Source: Novosphingobium sp. 32-60-15
GTDB taxonomy: Bacteria > Pseudomonadota > Alphaproteobacteria > Sphingomonadales > Sphingomonadaceae
Direction: 5' to 3'
Length of the DNA stretch: 64,000 bases
NCBI RefSeq assembly: GCF_002280675.1
Contig: NZ_NCEN01000002.1
Span: forward strand, 1-64,000
Shown: positions 32,243 through 40,655 of the stretch, in pieces
Layout: the number at the start of each line of letters is the position of its first letter
How positions within the stretch are numbered: the stretch's first letter is position 1
The notes under the pieces: model-generated
Told to the model about the DNA's origin: nothing
Seen by the model: the letters and a program-made list of their open reading frames with translations, nothing else
Database searches by the model: none
Position numbers and translations under genes: made by a program

Positions 32243-33015
32243 ACGCCAATCTTGTGAACCTTGCCGGAAAAGTCGCCATCGTCACCGGCGCGGGCGTTGG
32301 CATGGGCGCGGCAACCGCGCGCCTGCTGGCAGCGCGCGGGGCCGAAGTCATCGTATCGGACATCAACGATGAAACTGGCGCTGAAACGGTTGCTGCGATC
32401 AGGGCTGATGGCGGCACGGCGCATTTCGTCATGGCCAACGTGGCTGACGAAGCGCAAGTCGAGGCGCTGGTGGCGCAAACCGTTGCCACGTACGGGCGGC
32501 TTGATTGCGCGGTGAACAATGCCGCGATTACGCCCGACATCCTGCCCATCCACGAAGCGGATATGGCGGTGTTTGATCGTGTGCTGAATGTCGATCTGCG
32601 CTCGGTCATGTTGTGCATGAAGTATGAAATCCGGCAGTTGCTGGCGCAGGGCTCTGCCGGTTCCATCGTCAATATCGGGTCGGTCAGCTCATTCCGGCCC
32701 CAGCCCAACAACGCGGCTTATGTTGCGGCAAAGCACGGCGTCATCGGCCTGACCAAGACCGGCAGCCTTGAATATGCCGGCCGCAATATCCGCGTGAACG
32801 CAGTGCTGCCCGGTGCGATTGATACGCCGATGCTGCGCGGCGCGCTGGAAACCACCGGCTTTACCGAAGCAGACTTTGCCCCCGCGCTCAGCCTGTTCGG
32901 GCGCTTCGGACGGCCTGAAGAAGTGGCCGAAGCCAGCGCGTGGCTGTGTTCGGACGCATCAAGCTATGTCACCGGCCACAGTCTGGCGGTTGAGGGGGGT
33001 TATCTGACGCGGTAA
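32239..33015 (+). CDS. Short-chain dehydrogenase/reductase (SDR)
   Basis: A 258-residue classical SDR with VTGAGVGMG, NNAAIT, IVNIGSVSSFRP, YVAAKHGVIG and the C-terminal TGHSLAVEGGYLTR. It starts with GTG at 32239 inside the end of the cytochrome gene, behind a strong GGAGGGAG site. Being cytoplasmic while its two coupled neighbours are exported, it could carry out the reaction before or after the periplasmic dehydrogenation, or simply share expression. The substrate is not readable. The operon ends here, followed by a family 2 repeat. Confidence 0.88.
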   Translation: MNANLVNLAGKVAIVTGAGVGMGAATARLLAARGAEVIVSDINDETGAETVAAIRADGGTAHFVMANVADEAQVEALVAQTVATYGRLDCAVNNAAITPDILPIHEADMAVFDRVLNVDLRSVMLCMKYEIRQLLAQGSAGSIVNIGSVSSFRPQPNNAAYVAAKHGVIGLTKTGSLEYAGRNIRVNAVLPGAIDTPMLRGALETTGFTEADFAPALSLFGRFGRPEEVAEASAWLCSDASSYVTGHSLAVEGGYLTR

Positions 33016-33077
33016 TATCTTGATGGCTTGGGGAAGCATATCGCCGCTGCGGTGAGTTTATTTTGGTACCCGTTGGC

Positions 33078-33215
33078 CGTTATCCCCTTCGGCAAGGCAG
33101 TCGCCCAATCCTGTCATGCTGAACTCGTTTCAGCATCCATTCCTCCCCACGCACCGCCGTGTGATTGGAGAGATGGACCCTGAAGCAAGTTCAGGGTGAC
33201 GAAATGGGGATAACG
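33078..33215. repeat. Dispersed repeat, family 2, copy A
   Basis: The core at 33113-33200 runs from GTCATGCTGAACTCGTTTC to GCAAGTTCAGGGTGAC as imperfect inverted arms around GGTCC-like sequence and a GGAGAGATGGACCC stretch. Outer arms CGTTATCCCC (33078-33087) and GGGGATAACG (33206-33215) are perfect inverse copies. Related cores lie at 53576-53666 and 55923-56012. Confidence 0.7.
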
Positions 33216-33259
33216 TAGGCGAATGGGGAACGCGCTAACCGAGTGCAGCTATAAATTAC

Positions 33260-33616
33260 CTAAACTTGCGGCAGCGCTGATGCGTGTGCCTCAACCGCGT
33301 AAGTGCGCATCCGCGAACGGTCGAACAGGCGCTCCTCGTCCGTAACGATTTCGGCCATTGTTGCCGGATCGGCCATCGCGGCAAAGCAGGCGTCGCAAGT
33401 GGCCTGATCGGGGAAGTCGATCTCCAGCACCACGTCGAAATCGAGCGCGGCGTCTGTTCCGTCCAGCGGGTGCAGGTGTTTGCGGACATAGCGCGTGGCC
33501 CAGCCCGACAGGACTTTCTCACCGATCAGCCGGTGGCGCGTTTCATAGTACGCGATGAAATCGGCCTTGGTCATGCCTTCGCGGCGTTTGAGCAGGGTGA
33601 GCACGGTTACCGTCAT
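33260..33616 (-). CDS. EthD-domain protein
   Basis: A 118-residue EthD/ferredoxin-like-fold protein (MTVTVLTLLKRREGMTKADFIAYYETRHRLIGEKVL, then YVRKHLHPLDGT and FDVVLEIDFPDQATCDACFAAMADPATMAEIVTDEERLFDR). Such small proteins occur beside degradative operons and may act as dimeric isomerase-like or accessory enzymes; the family's activity is mostly undefined. It overlaps the TIM-barrel gene stop by 4 bases, and is last in a minus-strand operon of Rieske oxygenase, isomerase-like protein and EthD. It may act on the product of the oxygenase. Confidence 0.8.
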   Translation of the reverse strand: MTVTVLTLLKRREGMTKADFIAYYETRHRLIGEKVLSGWATRYVRKHLHPLDGTDAALDFDVVLEIDFPDQATCDACFAAMADPATMAEIVTDEERLFDRSRMRTYAVEAHASALPQV

Positions 33617-34404
33617 GCATAAGCCTCAAGCCAGCGGCGCGTTGCATCGGCCACGGCGCGGGCGCGCAGGGCGGGGTGGGGGAAGGCATCGCGCAGGGCC
33701 TCTGACCGCAATTCGATGGCCAGCGGGATGTTGGCGGGAAGTGCGTGGTAGAGCGCGGCCAACGGAAGCGCACCTTCGCCGCATTGTTCGCGCAAGTTGA
33801 TGGCGTCGTGGATCACCGCGTCGAAATCTGCGGGATCGGGGCGCAGGGCACGGGCATCGCAGAATTGGGCGTAAGGCAGCAGAGCGGGGTCCACTTTGGC
33901 GATTTGCGCCACGGTGGTGCCTGACCGGTCAACATGGATCGGATCAATCAGCAACGCGCGCAAGGGGTGCGCCACCTGATCAAGGATGGTGAGTGCCGTA
34001 GCCAGGTTCTTCACCTCGGTAAAGATGCCGAACTCCAAGGCGACGCGCATGCCCGATGCTTCGGCGTGGCGGCACAAGGCGGCCAGATGCGCGGCGGTGC
34101 GGGCATGATCGGGATCGGACGATACGCACAGCACATTGGCCGCGCCCAGTTCTGCGCCCACGTCGATGATCTTGCGGTGATCGTCAATTATGCTGTCGGG
34201 CTTGATCCAGACCACTTCGACATCGAGCAGCGGCAGGCCGGTTGCGGCCAGCGCGGCGCGGGCATCGCGGGTGTGGGCGGGGGTCCATTCAAGGGGATCG
34301 ACCCACAGCCCGACCATATCGAAGCCGCCCGCGCGGGCAGCTTCGATGGTATCAACCGGGCCAAATTCGGGCACGATGCCCGATGCGAACGAGATCGGGT
34401 TCAT
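33613..34404 (-). CDS. Sugar phosphate isomerase/epimerase-like TIM-barrel protein
   Basis: A 263-residue protein of the xylose-isomerase-like TIM-barrel family (AP endonuclease 2 type). Characteristic strands are DTIEAARAGGFDMVGLWVDPLEW, LPLLDVEVVWIKPDS, ANVLCVSSDPDHARTAAHLAALCRHAEASGMRVALEFGIF, and ALLIDPIHVDRSG, with metal-ligand-like Glu and Asp/His at strand ends. It would isomerise or dehydrate an oxygenated substrate. The ATG at 34404 is taken; a GTG at 34416 is also possible. It sits 8 bases from the Rieske gene upstream and overlaps the EthD gene downstream. Odd company for a sugar enzyme, suggesting that the substrate is a polyhydroxylated or enolic ring fragment. Confidence 0.78.
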   Translation of the reverse strand: MNPISFASGIVPEFGPVDTIEAARAGGFDMVGLWVDPLEWTPAHTRDARAALAATGLPLLDVEVVWIKPDSIIDDHRKIIDVGAELGAANVLCVSSDPDHARTAAHLAALCRHAEASGMRVALEFGIFTEVKNLATALTILDQVAHPLRALLIDPIHVDRSGTTVAQIAKVDPALLPYAQFCDARALRPDPADFDAVIHDAINLREQCGEGALPLAALYHALPANIPLAIELRSEALRDAFPHPALRARAVADATRRWLEAYA

Positions 34405-34412
34405 CACCCTGA

Positions 34413-35591
34413 TCACATCACAGGTTCGGGCAAGTCCTTGTCATCTTGCAAGTACCAGTCCAGCCATTCGTGGAAGAACTGGTTACCGCGTTCGTTCCGG
34501 CCGAACATCAGTTCATCATGCGCGCCTGATTCAAGACCCTTCTGGATTTCAAGACCGATCACGTAATCTTCGGTGTAGGTCACATCGCGGAAGAAGTTCA
34601 TCGCCGCTTCGACATTGGCGCGGTCTTCCTCATCGCGGATCGGTTCGCGGCGGAGGTAATTGAGGACGGTGCGGTTTTCGCCCGGCGTGGGTCCGGGGAA
34701 AAGCTGTGCCACTTGCGTGATTTCGGGCGCGATAAAGGCCGACACGTTGGGGAACATGATCCGCACGAAATCAAAGCCGTTGTTTTCCTGTGTGCCCCAA
34801 TTATCGCGCGGCACGTCCTTCAACGCTTCGGCAATGCGGTGGTGCGGAAAGCCGATGCGCTGGTGCGGGCCGAAACCTTCGTAATGCATGCAATTGGATG
34901 GCGTGCGCGGGAAAATGGTTTCGGGGTGCAACGATGCGAAGTGATAGCCTTCAAGATAGCCGTCATAGGCCACTTTCCAGTTGGCACCGTGAATCGTGCG
35001 GCTGCCCATATAGGTCCAGTTGCCGAAATCGAGGGCCTGGAAATCGTCAAGGAAACCACGGAAATAGGCATCAACGTCAATCGGTGCATTGGGCGTCAGC
35101 ACGACGAAAATCATGCCCGCGCGCTCTTCACACGGCAATTCGCGCAGGCCCATTTCAGACTTCTGCACTTCGCCGAACTTGCTGGCTTCGGAAACGCCGA
35201 TCAACTTGCCATCGGCGCCATAAGTCCAGCCGTGGTATTTGCAGGTGAAGCGCGGGCAATTGCCGTGGCCTTCGGAGGCTACGGGCGCGGCACGGTGCGA
35301 ACACACGTTGAGGAACGCGCGGACTTTGCCCGCCTTGTCGCGGTTGATCAGCACCGGCATGCCAACGGCATCCATCGCCTTGTAATCACCCGCATTGGGC
35401 AATTCGGCGGTGAAGGCGAGCATCAGCGGCACGCGCTTGAAAATCAGCTCCATTTCCGCCTTCCACTGATCGGGATCAGTATAGCTGCGGGCCGGTACGC
35501 GCATGGTAGTATCGGTGAGGAAGGTCTCTTTGTTTTCGACATAGTCGCGCATGATGGCGGCGACATTCCCGATACGCTCAATTCTGTTCAT
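34413..35591 (-). CDS. Rieske non-haem iron oxygenase alpha subunit, class C (392 aa)
   Basis: A class C oxygenase alpha chain. Rieske ligands are Cys97, His99, Cys117 and His120 (CSHRAAPV...TCKYHGWTY). The iron site is Glu214, His217 and His222 (LEGYHFASLHPET). It shares the segment IFKR(V/L)PLMLA, KAMD, GANWKVAYDGYLEGYHF, RFGFP-like and NNG(F/Y)DF(V/I)R with the gene at 42768, so they are paralogues. Class C chains lack the N-terminal extension of classes A and B. It starts an operon with TIM-barrel and EthD genes. No ferredoxin or reductase is adjacent. GGAGAGGCC lies upstream of the ATG. Confidence 0.92.
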   Translation of the reverse strand: MNRIERIGNVAAIMRDYVENKETFLTDTTMRVPARSYTDPDQWKAEMELIFKRVPLMLAFTAELPNAGDYKAMDAVGMPVLINRDKAGKVRAFLNVCSHRAAPVASEGHGNCPRFTCKYHGWTYGADGKLIGVSEASKFGEVQKSEMGLRELPCEERAGMIFVVLTPNAPIDVDAYFRGFLDDFQALDFGNWTYMGSRTIHGANWKVAYDGYLEGYHFASLHPETIFPRTPSNCMHYEGFGPHQRIGFPHHRIAEALKDVPRDNWGTQENNGFDFVRIMFPNVSAFIAPEITQVAQLFPGPTPGENRTVLNYLRREPIRDEEDRANVEAAMNFFRDVTYTEDYVIGLEIQKGLESGAHDELMFGRNERGNQFFHEWLDWYLQDDKDLPEPVM

Positions 35592-35784
35592 CTGGTATGG
35601 CCTCTCCGTGCCCGCTTGGCGGGTTCAGATGACAACCATGCCTTGCATGCGCGCGCGGGGGAAGCTGTGACAGGGGTTAGGTTTTGGGTTTGACGGGCTG
35701 CCTTTACGGGAAGGGCGTGGGAGAAGGCCCGAACTCGCCTTTTCGCCAATTGCAGGGCAACGGGCGGGCGGGGGACAGGGGGTT

Positions 35785-37410
35785 ATGATCAAAGATACTG
35801 CAAAACCGTGGGACTGGCTCCCGATTCCGGCACCGCATCAACTGGCTTTTGCCCGTGATGGCGTTTGGGGGATGAAGACGCTGGCCGATCTGGCGCGCGA
35901 ACGGGCGCAGCAAACGCCTGATTTCGTGTGCTTTATCGATGGCGAGGGCAGCTATACTTTTGCGCAAGTGCTGGCGCAGGCGCAAAGCCTGGCCGCAGCG
36001 CTGCAGGCGCGCGGGATTGGCGCGGGCGATGTGATCGCGTTTCAGGTGCCGAACTGGCGCGAGGCGGCGGTGATCAATCTGGCGGCGGTCATCGGCGGGA
36101 TGATCGTCAACCCGATTGTGCCGATCTATCGCGACGCTGAAATGCTGATGATGCTGGGCGATTGCCGCGCCAAGGCGATCTTTGTGCCGCAGCAATGGCG
36201 GCGGGTGGACTATGCCGCAATGGCGGTCCGTTGCCGCGATGCGCTGCCCGATCTTGAGCATGTTTTCACCGTGCGCGGCGATGGTCCGGACGATTTTGCT
36301 GCGCTGGTTGCTGCGGGCGAAAGTGCAGCATTTTTCGCGCCGGTGGTGGACCCCATGGGCGTAAAGATGGTGCTTTACACATCGGGCACTACGGGACGGC
36401 CCAAGGGCGTGTTGCACAGCCATTGCACGCTGGCACACATCGTTGCGCAAAGCGGGCGGCACTGGGGCATGCAGGCGGGCGAGGCGACGCTGATGCCTTC
36501 GCCGGTCACGCATGTATCGGGCTATGCCAACGGGCTGGAAGCGCCGTTCATTTGCGGCATCCGGTCGGTGCTGATGGAGGCGTGGAACGCGAACGAGGCG
36601 CTGGCGCTGATCGAGCAGCACAGTTGCGTGGGCACCGTGGCGGCAACGCCGTTTCTGGTGGAACTGGCAGCAGCGGCGCGCGCGGCGGGCAAGGGCTTGC
36701 CCAAGTTCCGCTTCTTTGCCTGTGGCGGGGCGGCGGTTCCGGCAGACCTGATCCCCGCAGCCAATGCCGCGTTTGAAAACGCCCGCGCTTTCCGTGTGTT
36801 CGGTGCATCTGAAGTGCCGCTGGTATCATTCGGGTGGCCGCAGGATGAACGCCTTGCCGCGACGACCGATGGCGAAGTGGTGGATTATGACGTGCGGATT
36901 GTGGACCATAATGACCATGATCTGCCGCGCGGGACCGAGGGCGAAATTCTGGCGCGTGGGCCGGGGATGATGATGGGCTATGCCGATCAGGCGCAGACAG
37001 CAGAAGCGATTACGCCCGATGGCTATTTCCGGACAGGCGATCTGGGCGTGCTGTCCGCCGATGGCGCGATTACCATCACCGGACGCAAGAAGGACCTGAT
37101 CATCCGGGGCGGCGAGAATATCTCGGCCAAGGAGATCGAGGACGTGCTGCACAGCCACCCCGCCGTGCGCGAAGCCGCTGTTGTTGCCATGCCGCATGAC
37201 CGGTTGGGCGAGGGCGTGTGCGCCTACGTTATCCTGTGCGGCGATGCCGATGCAGCCGCGCTGGCCGCACATGTGGGCGCATCGGGCATGGCCAAACAGA
37301 AAATCCCCGAACGCTTCGAGATGGTCGACGATTTCCCGCGCACTGCCAGCGGCAAAGTGCGCAAGGACCAGTTGCGCGCTGCAATCAAGGATCTGCTGGC
37401 AGCGGGATGA
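35785..37410 (+). CDS. Acyl-CoA synthetase / AMP-dependent ligase
   Basis: A 541-residue ANL-superfamily ligase. It carries the P-loop MVLYTSGTTGRPKGVLH (about residues 195-210), the core GYFRTGDLGVLSADGAITITGRKKDLIIRGGENISAKEIEDVL, and the C-terminal catalytic lysine in TASGKVRKDQLR at about residue 524. It would activate a carboxylate as CoA thioester with ATP. Similar proteins are cyclohexanecarboxylate or steroid side-chain CoA ligases; the exact substrate is unknown. It links the oxygenase cluster to the acyl-CoA dehydrogenase and thiolase genes at 2-11 kb. It is monocistronic with a strong hairpin (37411-37438) after it, and AGGGGG before the ATG. Confidence 0.9.
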   Translation: MIKDTAKPWDWLPIPAPHQLAFARDGVWGMKTLADLARERAQQTPDFVCFIDGEGSYTFAQVLAQAQSLAAALQARGIGAGDVIAFQVPNWREAAVINLAAVIGGMIVNPIVPIYRDAEMLMMLGDCRAKAIFVPQQWRRVDYAAMAVRCRDALPDLEHVFTVRGDGPDDFAALVAAGESAAFFAPVVDPMGVKMVLYTSGTTGRPKGVLHSHCTLAHIVAQSGRHWGMQAGEATLMPSPVTHVSGYANGLEAPFICGIRSVLMEAWNANEALALIEQHSCVGTVAATPFLVELAAAARAAGKGLPKFRFFACGGAAVPADLIPAANAAFENARAFRVFGASEVPLVSFGWPQDERLAATTDGEVVDYDVRIVDHNDHDLPRGTEGEILARGPGMMMGYADQAQTAEAITPDGYFRTGDLGVLSADGAITITGRKKDLIIRGGENISAKEIEDVLHSHPAVREAAVVAMPHDRLGEGVCAYVILCGDADAAALAAHVGASGMAKQKIPERFEMVDDFPRTASGKVRKDQLRAAIKDLLAAG

Positions 37411-37438
37411 AGCGGCGGTTCAGGCCCGAACCGCCGCT
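37411..37438. terminator. Intrinsic hairpin between convergent genes
   Basis: AGCGGCGGTT (37411-37420) pairs with AACCGCCGCT (37429-37438) around an 8-base loop, followed by TTGCC. It begins directly after the ligase stop and lies before the stop of the convergent flavoprotein gene. Confidence 0.7.
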
Positions 37439-37452
37439 TTGCCGCGCATTTG

Positions 37453-38928
37453 TCAGCCCCAGTTTGCCCCGGCGGCATGGCGCCCGGCACGACGGCCGAA
37501 ATAGCTGCCCGGCCCGAGGCTGAGGCCGCTGGCATAGGCTTTGCCGGTGCGCGGGATGTGTGCCGCGCTTGCGCCTACAACGTAGAGGCCCGGAACCACG
37601 TTCGAATGCAGGTCCAGCGCGCGGCCCAGCGCGTCTGTCTTGATCCCGCCCAGCGTGATGAACAGGTAGTGCGATTTGTCAAAGCTGATGTCGAAGGCGG
37701 CATATGGCCCCTGATCGAGCGGCTTGATCCAGTCAGGGTGCTTGTGAAAGCGCGAATCCTGTCCCTTGGCGGCATCGGCATTGTAAGTGCGCATGGTTTG
37801 CACCAGTGATCCGGCGGGCAGGCCAAGGCCCGCTTCCATTTCCTCGACCGTTTCCCAACCATCGACCAGCGTATGCTTGGCCAGCGGGTTTTCGGGATAG
37901 GCAAAGATTTCGCTGTCAACGATCAGGTATGCCGTCTGGCCCGGTTGCTCCATCACAAAGTTGCCAAGGCGGCCGTGATAGACATCCTCGCTGACAAAGC
38001 GTTCGCCGTTGCGGTTGATGACGATGCCCTTGATCAGCTGGCCGGGCGGATAGATTGACGCGGTGGGGATCACCCCGTCCATCGCCACGGCATGTGCGCC
38101 CGCCGAAAGGCCAAGGCGCACGCCCGCGCCGTCGTTGCTGGGTATGCCAAGCGGTTCGCTGGTTTCGGTCAAAAGCGGCAAGTGCTGTTTGATCAGCGGT
38201 TCGCACATGTTGTGGCTGCCGCACGCCACGATCACCCCGCGCCGCGCCTTGATAAACAGTTCCGCGCCCGGTTGCTTCACCTTGACGCCGATAACCCTGC
38301 CATCAGCCTCGTCCTGCACCAGTGCGATGACCGCGCTGTCGTAAATGGCGGCAATGCCTTCGGCCTCGCAGCGTTCCAGCAGCGGCTTCATGCCTGCCGA
38401 TCCGGCATTTTCGCCCACGCCTGCAACTTTGTGGCCACGCGGGGCGGGACGGGCGGCTTCGCGATAAGGCCACGCCTTTTCGTTCCCGGTCCACATCAGG
38501 CACGTGGTGTCTTCCAGCCAGACCGCTTTGCCGGGGAAGTATGTGCGCTCGAACGGGACGCCTTGCGCTTCGAGCCAGTCGAAGTGGTCCTTGCAGTCGT
38601 TGGCGAAGGCAATCGCGGCATTCGGATCGAGCGGATCGCAGCTGGCCAGCAGGAAGGCGGCGAGCTGTTCGGCATCATCATCATAGCCTGCGGCCTGTTG
38701 CACAGCAGTGCCACCGCCCAGATACCAGATGCCCGATGACAGCGCGCTTGCGCCACCGCCGCCTGAGGCACGTTCAATGATCAGCACTTTTGCGCCCGCG
38801 CGATGGGCCTCAAGCGCGGCACAAGTGCCGGCGGCGCCTTGGCCCGCGACGACAACGTCAACTTCCTCGTCCCACTGTGCAACATCGGCAGGGCGGATCA
38901 CGGCCGGAATATCAGCATTTTGCGTCAT
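37453..38928 (-). CDS. FAD-dependent dehydrogenase (FAD_binding_2, KstD-like), cytoplasmic
   Basis: A 491-residue flavoprotein without signal peptide. The FAD motif is VVVAGQGAAGTCAALEAHRAGAKVLIIER, followed by a GGGGASALSSGIWYLGGG segment, and the C-terminal block LDLHSNVVPGLYVVGASAAHIPRTGKAYASGLSLGPGSYFGRRAGR. This is the layout of 3-ketosteroid dehydrogenases and related ring-desaturating enzymes. It differs from the exported enzyme at 30075 in having no export signal and being shorter. It follows an SDR gene by 4 bases, so they share an operon. Likely introduces a C-C double bond in a ring ketone, as in Delta1- or Delta4-type dehydrogenation, inferred from family only. Confidence 0.88.
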   Translation of the reverse strand: MTQNADIPAVIRPADVAQWDEEVDVVVAGQGAAGTCAALEAHRAGAKVLIIERASGGGGASALSSGIWYLGGGTAVQQAAGYDDDAEQLAAFLLASCDPLDPNAAIAFANDCKDHFDWLEAQGVPFERTYFPGKAVWLEDTTCLMWTGNEKAWPYREAARPAPRGHKVAGVGENAGSAGMKPLLERCEAEGIAAIYDSAVIALVQDEADGRVIGVKVKQPGAELFIKARRGVIVACGSHNMCEPLIKQHLPLLTETSEPLGIPSNDGAGVRLGLSAGAHAVAMDGVIPTASIYPPGQLIKGIVINRNGERFVSEDVYHGRLGNFVMEQPGQTAYLIVDSEIFAYPENPLAKHTLVDGWETVEEMEAGLGLPAGSLVQTMRTYNADAAKGQDSRFHKHPDWIKPLDQGPYAAFDISFDKSHYLFITLGGIKTDALGRALDLHSNVVPGLYVVGASAAHIPRTGKAYASGLSLGPGSYFGRRAGRHAAGANWG

Positions 38929-38932
38929 GGGT

Positions 38933-39739
38933 TCACTCCTTGCCCGTCGCCTTTGCCACGCTGGCGCTGATTTCCTCGCGCGTCGGGTTGCGGCGCAGGG
39001 TGAGGCCGCCGTTCACTTGCAGGTTCTCGCCGGTCATGAAGCATTCGTCACTGGCAAGGAATGCCACGGCGGCAGCGACATCTTCGGACGTGCCCCAGCG
39101 GCCAAGCGGATAGCTGTTGCGGAAGCTTTCAAACAGGCCGGGGACGCCCTTGGCAGCTTCATTCATCGGCGTGTCGGTAAGGCCGGGCGAGATCGAGTTG
39201 GCGCGGATGCCTTCGCTGCCGAATTCATGCGCGATGCAGCGCACGATGTGATCGGTGCCCGCTTTTGTGCCCATGTAAATGGCGTGATCGTTCAGCATGA
39301 TCGTTGCGGTGGCCGAACTGATGGTGATGAGCGATCCGCCGCGTCCGCCAAGCGACGTGGCCATTTTGCGAACCATGGCCTGAAAGAACTGGTGCGGGCC
39401 GACCAATTGCAGCGCGGTCATCGCGTCCAGCTCTTCACGCGTCACATCAAGAAACGGTTTGAGCAGGCCCCATCCGGTGGCGTTGACGGCAATGTCAATG
39501 CCGCCCATTTGCGCCACAGCGGTATCGGCAAGCGCGTTGACGCTGGCTTCATCGGTAATGTCGCAAGGTGCCCACAAACAGCCGGTGGCGGCGGCAAAAT
39601 CGGCCAGAACGCTTTCCTTGCGGCCTGCGACAAGGACGGTTGCGCCTTCATCCATCAGGCGCTGTGCGATGACCTGTCCCATGTTTCCGGCGCTGCTGGC
39701 GCCAAGCACTACGGCGGTTTTGCCATCCAGACGTTTCAT
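38933..39739 (-). CDS. Short-chain dehydrogenase/reductase (SDR)
   Basis: A 268-residue SDR with an altered nucleotide loop (LGASSAGNMG) and NATGWG instead of NNAG. The catalytic part reads LITISSATATIMLNDHAIYMGTKAGTDHIV. Its end is longer than usual (NGGLTLRRNPTREEISASVAKATGKE). It starts at 39739, with GGAGAT upstream; the open frame extends further 5' into the intergenic region. The pairing with the FAD dehydrogenase (4-base spacing) suggests they act in sequence, for example alcohol oxidation then desaturation, or saturation of a ketone product. That order is inferred. Confidence 0.86.
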   Translation of the reverse strand: MKRLDGKTAVVLGASSAGNMGQVIAQRLMDEGATVLVAGRKESVLADFAAATGCLWAPCDITDEASVNALADTAVAQMGGIDIAVNATGWGLLKPFLDVTREELDAMTALQLVGPHQFFQAMVRKMATSLGGRGGSLITISSATATIMLNDHAIYMGTKAGTDHIVRCIAHEFGSEGIRANSISPGLTDTPMNEAAKGVPGLFESFRNSYPLGRWGTSEDVAAAVAFLASDECFMTGENLQVNGGLTLRRNPTREEISASVAKATGKE

Positions 39740-39881
39740 GCAGTATCTCCCGATCCGTGTTTCATTCATGCTATCATCGGGCGCGCAATCGCTGTTCCTG
39801 TTCAAAAGGGGAGTAGTGGCGCTGCCGTGCCCCCTTCAAGGAAGGTAGCAACGTATTTTCGGGATTTGAGGAGCAAAGCGC

Positions 39882-40643
39882 ATGGATCTGGGTCTAAAAG
39901 GCAAGAAGGTTATCCTTACCGGCGGCAGCCGCGGCATTGGCCGGGCGACGTTGGAAATTCTTGCGGCAGAAGGCGCGGATATAGCTTTTTGTTCACGCAA
40001 TGCCGAACAGGTTGCCGAAGCAGCGGCATCATTTGGCAAGCACGGCGGTAAAGTGTTCGGCTCGGCCTTCGACATGGATTCAGGCCCTGACGCTTACCGT
40101 GCCTGGCTATCGGATGCTGCCGAAAAGCTGGGTGGCTGCGATATCTTCATCCCGATGATTTCAACTTCGGGATCGGGCCAGACCGGCGATTGGCAAAAGG
40201 GCCTTGATCACGACATCATGGGTTCGGTCATCGGCGTTGAAGTGCTGGAACCGTTCCTTGAAAAATCGGAAGACGGTTCGATTGTCATTCTTTCGTCCAC
40301 CGCAGGGCTGGAAACCTTTATCGTGCCGCAGGGCTACAATGCCTTGAAGGGCGCTTTGATCGTTTATGCCGGCCAGCTGAGCCAGGCACTTGGCCCCAAG
40401 GGCATACGCGTAAATGCGGTTTCGCCCGGCCCGATCAAGTTTACCGGCGGCAGCTGGGACGTGATCGAAGGCGCCGTTCCCGAATTGTATAAATCGGTTG
40501 AATCCGGGTTCGCGCTGGGCCGTTTCGGTGCACCAGATGACGTGGCAAAGGCTGTGGTATTCCTTGCAAGTCCGGCTTCATCGTATACGACGGGCACCAA
40601 TCTGGTCGTCGATGGCGGCTTCACCAAGCGCGTGCAGTTCTAA
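39882..40643 (+). CDS. Short-chain dehydrogenase/reductase (SDR)
   Basis: A 253-residue SDR. The nucleotide motif is LTGGSRGIG and the catalytic Tyr/Lys are in YNALKGALIV, but the usual NNAG is replaced by DIFIPMISTSGSG, an unusual variant. ILSSTAGLE supplies the Ser. The C-terminus is TGTNLVVDGGFTKRVQF. GAGGAG lies before the ATG. It begins a plus-strand operon with a VOC gene (12 bases away) and then, after a gap of about 150 bases, class A and class C oxygenases. It is divergent from the SDR-flavoprotein operon with a 142-base shared upstream region. Confidence 0.86.
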   Translation: MDLGLKGKKVILTGGSRGIGRATLEILAAEGADIAFCSRNAEQVAEAAASFGKHGGKVFGSAFDMDSGPDAYRAWLSDAAEKLGGCDIFIPMISTSGSGQTGDWQKGLDHDIMGSVIGVEVLEPFLEKSEDGSIVILSSTAGLETFIVPQGYNALKGALIVYAGQLSQALGPKGIRVNAVSPGPIKFTGGSWDVIEGAVPELYKSVESGFALGRFGAPDDVAKAVVFLASPASSYTTGTNLVVDGGFTKRVQF

Positions 40644-40655
40644 GGAATAGCGATT

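Noticed and set aside
38708-40051. Plus-strand open frame (447 codons)
   Set aside because: It crosses the flavoprotein and SDR genes on the other strand and enters the next SDR out of frame; no conserved features.
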